Source: Streptomyces genisteinicus
GTDB taxonomy: Bacteria; Actinomycetota; Actinomycetes; Streptomycetales; Streptomycetaceae
Direction: 5' to 3'
Assembly (NCBI RefSeq): GCF_014489615.1
Contig: NZ_CP060825.1
Coordinates: forward strand, 4,033,501-4,097,500
Length of the DNA stretch: 64,000 nt
Shown here piece after piece: positions 62,762-64,000 of the stretch (position 1 is the first letter of the stretch; each line of letters starts with the position of its first letter). The notes beneath the pieces are model-generated. The model saw nothing but the letters and a program-made list of their open reading frames with translations. It was not told the DNA's origin and searched no databases. A program made the translations under genes and the position numbers.

Positions 62762-63571
62762 ATGACCCAGACAGTCGCAGTGCTCGGTACGGGCAAGATC
62801 GGCGAAGCCCTCCTGAGCGGAATGATCCGCGCCGGCTGGCGGCCCGCCGATCTGCTGGTCACCACCCGCCGCAGCGAGCGCGCCGAGGAACTGCGCAGCC
62901 GCTACGGCGTCGAGCCGGTGAGCAACGCCGACGCCGCCAAGCGGGCCGACACCCTCATCCTGGCCGTCAAGCCGCAGGACATGGGCCGGCTCCTCGACGA
63001 ACTGGGCCCCCTCCTGCCCGCCGACCGCCTCGTCATCAGCGCCGCGGCCGGCATCCCCACCTCCTTCATCGAGGAACGCCTCGCCGCCGGCACCCCCGTC
63101 GTGCGCGTCATGCCGAACACCCCGGTGCTCGTCGACGAGGGCATGTCGGTGATCTCGGCGGGCAGCCACGCGACCACCGGCCATGTCGCCCACGCCGAGG
63201 AGATCTTCGGCGGCGTCGGCAAGACGCTCCGCGTCCCCGAGTCCCAGCAGGACGCCGCCACCGCCCTGTCCGGCTCGGGTCCGGCGTACTTCTACTTCCT
63301 GGTCGAGGCCATGACCGACGCGGGCATCCTGCTCGGACTGCCCCGGGCCCAGGCGCACGACCTGATCGTGCAGGCGGCGATCGGCGCGGCCGTGATGCTC
63401 CGCGACAGCGGGGAGCACCCCGTGAAGCTCCGGGAGGCCGTCACCTCGCCGGCCGGCACCACGATCAGCGCCATCCGCGAGCTGGAGAACCACGGGGTGC
63501 GCGCGGCCCTCATCGCCGCCCTCGAAGCGGCCCGCGACCGCAGCCGCGAGCTCGCCTCCGGCAACGGCTGA
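62762..63571 (+). CDS. proC: pyrroline-5-carboxylate reductase
   Basis: Last step of proline synthesis: reduces pyrroline-5-carboxylate with NAD(P)H. The 269-residue protein has the Rossmann loop VAVLGTGKIGEALLSGMI, TLILAVKPQDM, ISAAAGIPTSFIEERL, VRVMPNTPVLVDEGMSVIS and the C-terminal signature LSGSGPAYFYFLVEAMTDAG, then LREAVTSPAGTTISAIRELE (the proline-binding helix). ATG 62762 gives the standard start; an upstream in-frame start would add a non-family stretch. Confidence 0.95.
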   Translation: MTQTVAVLGTGKIGEALLSGMIRAGWRPADLLVTTRRSERAEELRSRYGVEPVSNADAAKRADTLILAVKPQDMGRLLDELGPLLPADRLVISAAAGIPTSFIEERLAAGTPVVRVMPNTPVLVDEGMSVISAGSHATTGHVAHAEEIFGGVGKTLRVPESQQDAATALSGSGPAYFYFLVEAMTDAGILLGLPRAQAHDLIVQAAIGAAVMLRDSGEHPVKLREAVTSPAGTTISAIRELENHGVRAALIAALEAARDRSRELASGNG

Positions 63572-63698
63572 CGCCACCGGGGCCGGTCACGCCTGCGCGC
63601 CCCCGGCCCGTCACCCCCGCACGTCTTCGGCCGCGGCGCCACAGACGCGCACGGCGGGGCGCGCCCACCACGGCGCGCACCCCGCCGGTTCCGGCGCG

Positions 63699-64000
63699 TC
63701 AGACCGCCGGCAGCAGCCCGACCGCCCGGTAGGCCCGGTCCACGAGGGGCCGGGCCGTCTCCCGGGCCCGCGACGCGCCCTCCCGGAGCACCTGGTCGAC
63801 GTACCCCTGGTCCGCGGCGAGTTCCGCGTGCCGCTTCCGGATCGGCGCGAGCGTATCCACCACGGCCTCGGCCGTGTCCTTCTTGAGGGCGCCGTAGGAC
63901 GTGTAGGCGTCGGCGAGCTCCGCGGGATCGCCGCCCGAGCACGCCGCGAGGATGTCGAGCAGGTTCGCCACCCCGGGCCGGCTCTCCCGGTCGTGGACGA
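63699..64000 (-). CDS. trpS: tryptophanyl-tRNA synthetase, C-terminal part (cut by the window edge)
   Basis: The gene enters from the right edge, so only the last 100 residues are visible. They match the anticodon-binding end of TrpS: HDRESRPGVANLLDILAAC, YGALKKDTAEAVVDTLAPIRKRH (in parts), and VLREGASRARETARPLVDRAYRAVGLLP. The ATP-site HIGH and KMSKS motifs lie outside the window. It converges with proC across a 127-base gap. Confidence 0.88.
   Translation of the reverse strand, partial: VHDRESRPGVANLLDILAACSGGDPAELADAYTSYGALKKDTAEAVVDTLAPIRKRHAELAADQGYVDQVLREGASRARETARPLVDRAYRAVGLLPAV

Overview
The window is a high-GC actinobacterial chromosome segment, almost certainly Streptomyces core chromosome. 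Codons end almost always in G or C. The gene neighbourhoods are ones known from Streptomyces: hpt-ftsH-folE with the folate cluster, panC-nadB-nadC-coaX, lsr2-clpC, sigE-cseA-cseB-cseC, and disA-radA. I see no insertion sequence, prophage, CRISPR array, tRNA or rRNA. The interest lies in unusual proteins and DNA structures inside conserved housekeeping DNA rather than in an acquired island.

Layout. 1-7.8 kb: hpt, ftsH and folE on plus, then a minus-strand folate operon (folP, an NTF2-like protein, folB, folK, a DUF3180 membrane protein), behind a C-terminally truncated DUF2156-type lysyltransferase paralogue. 8.2-12.1 kb: an OpuC-type glycine betaine/choline ABC importer, with the ATPase divergent from two permeases and a lipoprotein. 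12.2-15.6 kb: a coiled-coil membrane protein, then an orphan nuoD-like gene with a MidA/NDUFAF7-type methyltransferase directly upstream. 15.7-22.8 kb: a NarL-type two-component pair, a TmrB-like ATP-binding protein, an ArsR-type regulator, a PAS-PP2C phosphatase and a threonine-aldolase-like enzyme. 22.9-28.4 kb: an overlapping cofactor operon (DUF2520 dehydrogenase-like protein, panC, nadB, nadC, coaX) for pantothenate/CoA and NAD.

28.6-39.8 kb: small conserved genes, a BlaI-like repressor, an N-acetylglutamate synthase, lsr2, a Prim-Pol-like gene, clpC with two candidate ClgR boxes, a PBP4-type DD-carboxypeptidase, an M23 endopeptidase, and a TetR/MFS efflux pair with a duplicated operator. 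39.8-46.2 kb: the cell-envelope stress operon sigE-cseA-cseB-cseC (minus), mutY, a PAP2 phosphatase and a secreted Ig-like protein. 46.3-54.4 kb: disA (c-di-AMP synthase) and radA, then a sigma-like/zinc-motif/transmembrane/BACON fusion protein, a DUF3109-like protein, a Ppx/GppA phosphatase, a TIM-barrel isomerase and a TetR regulator. 54.5-64 kb: ilvD, a Ser/Thr kinase with a PQQ propeller facing an SH3-domain gene, a methyltransferase, a two-gene ABC-2 exporter, proC and the 3' part of trpS.

Two features run through the window. Many starts have a TANNNT-like -10 hexamer ending six to seven bases upstream, which fits leaderless transcription. Convergent gene pairs are separated by long perfect hairpins that probably act as bidirectional terminators. 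The findings I would check first are the MidA-like methyltransferase beside a NuoD homologue that keeps the methylated arginine but has Trp in place of the quinone-binding Tyr, and the sigma-ZAS-TM-BACON fusion protein.
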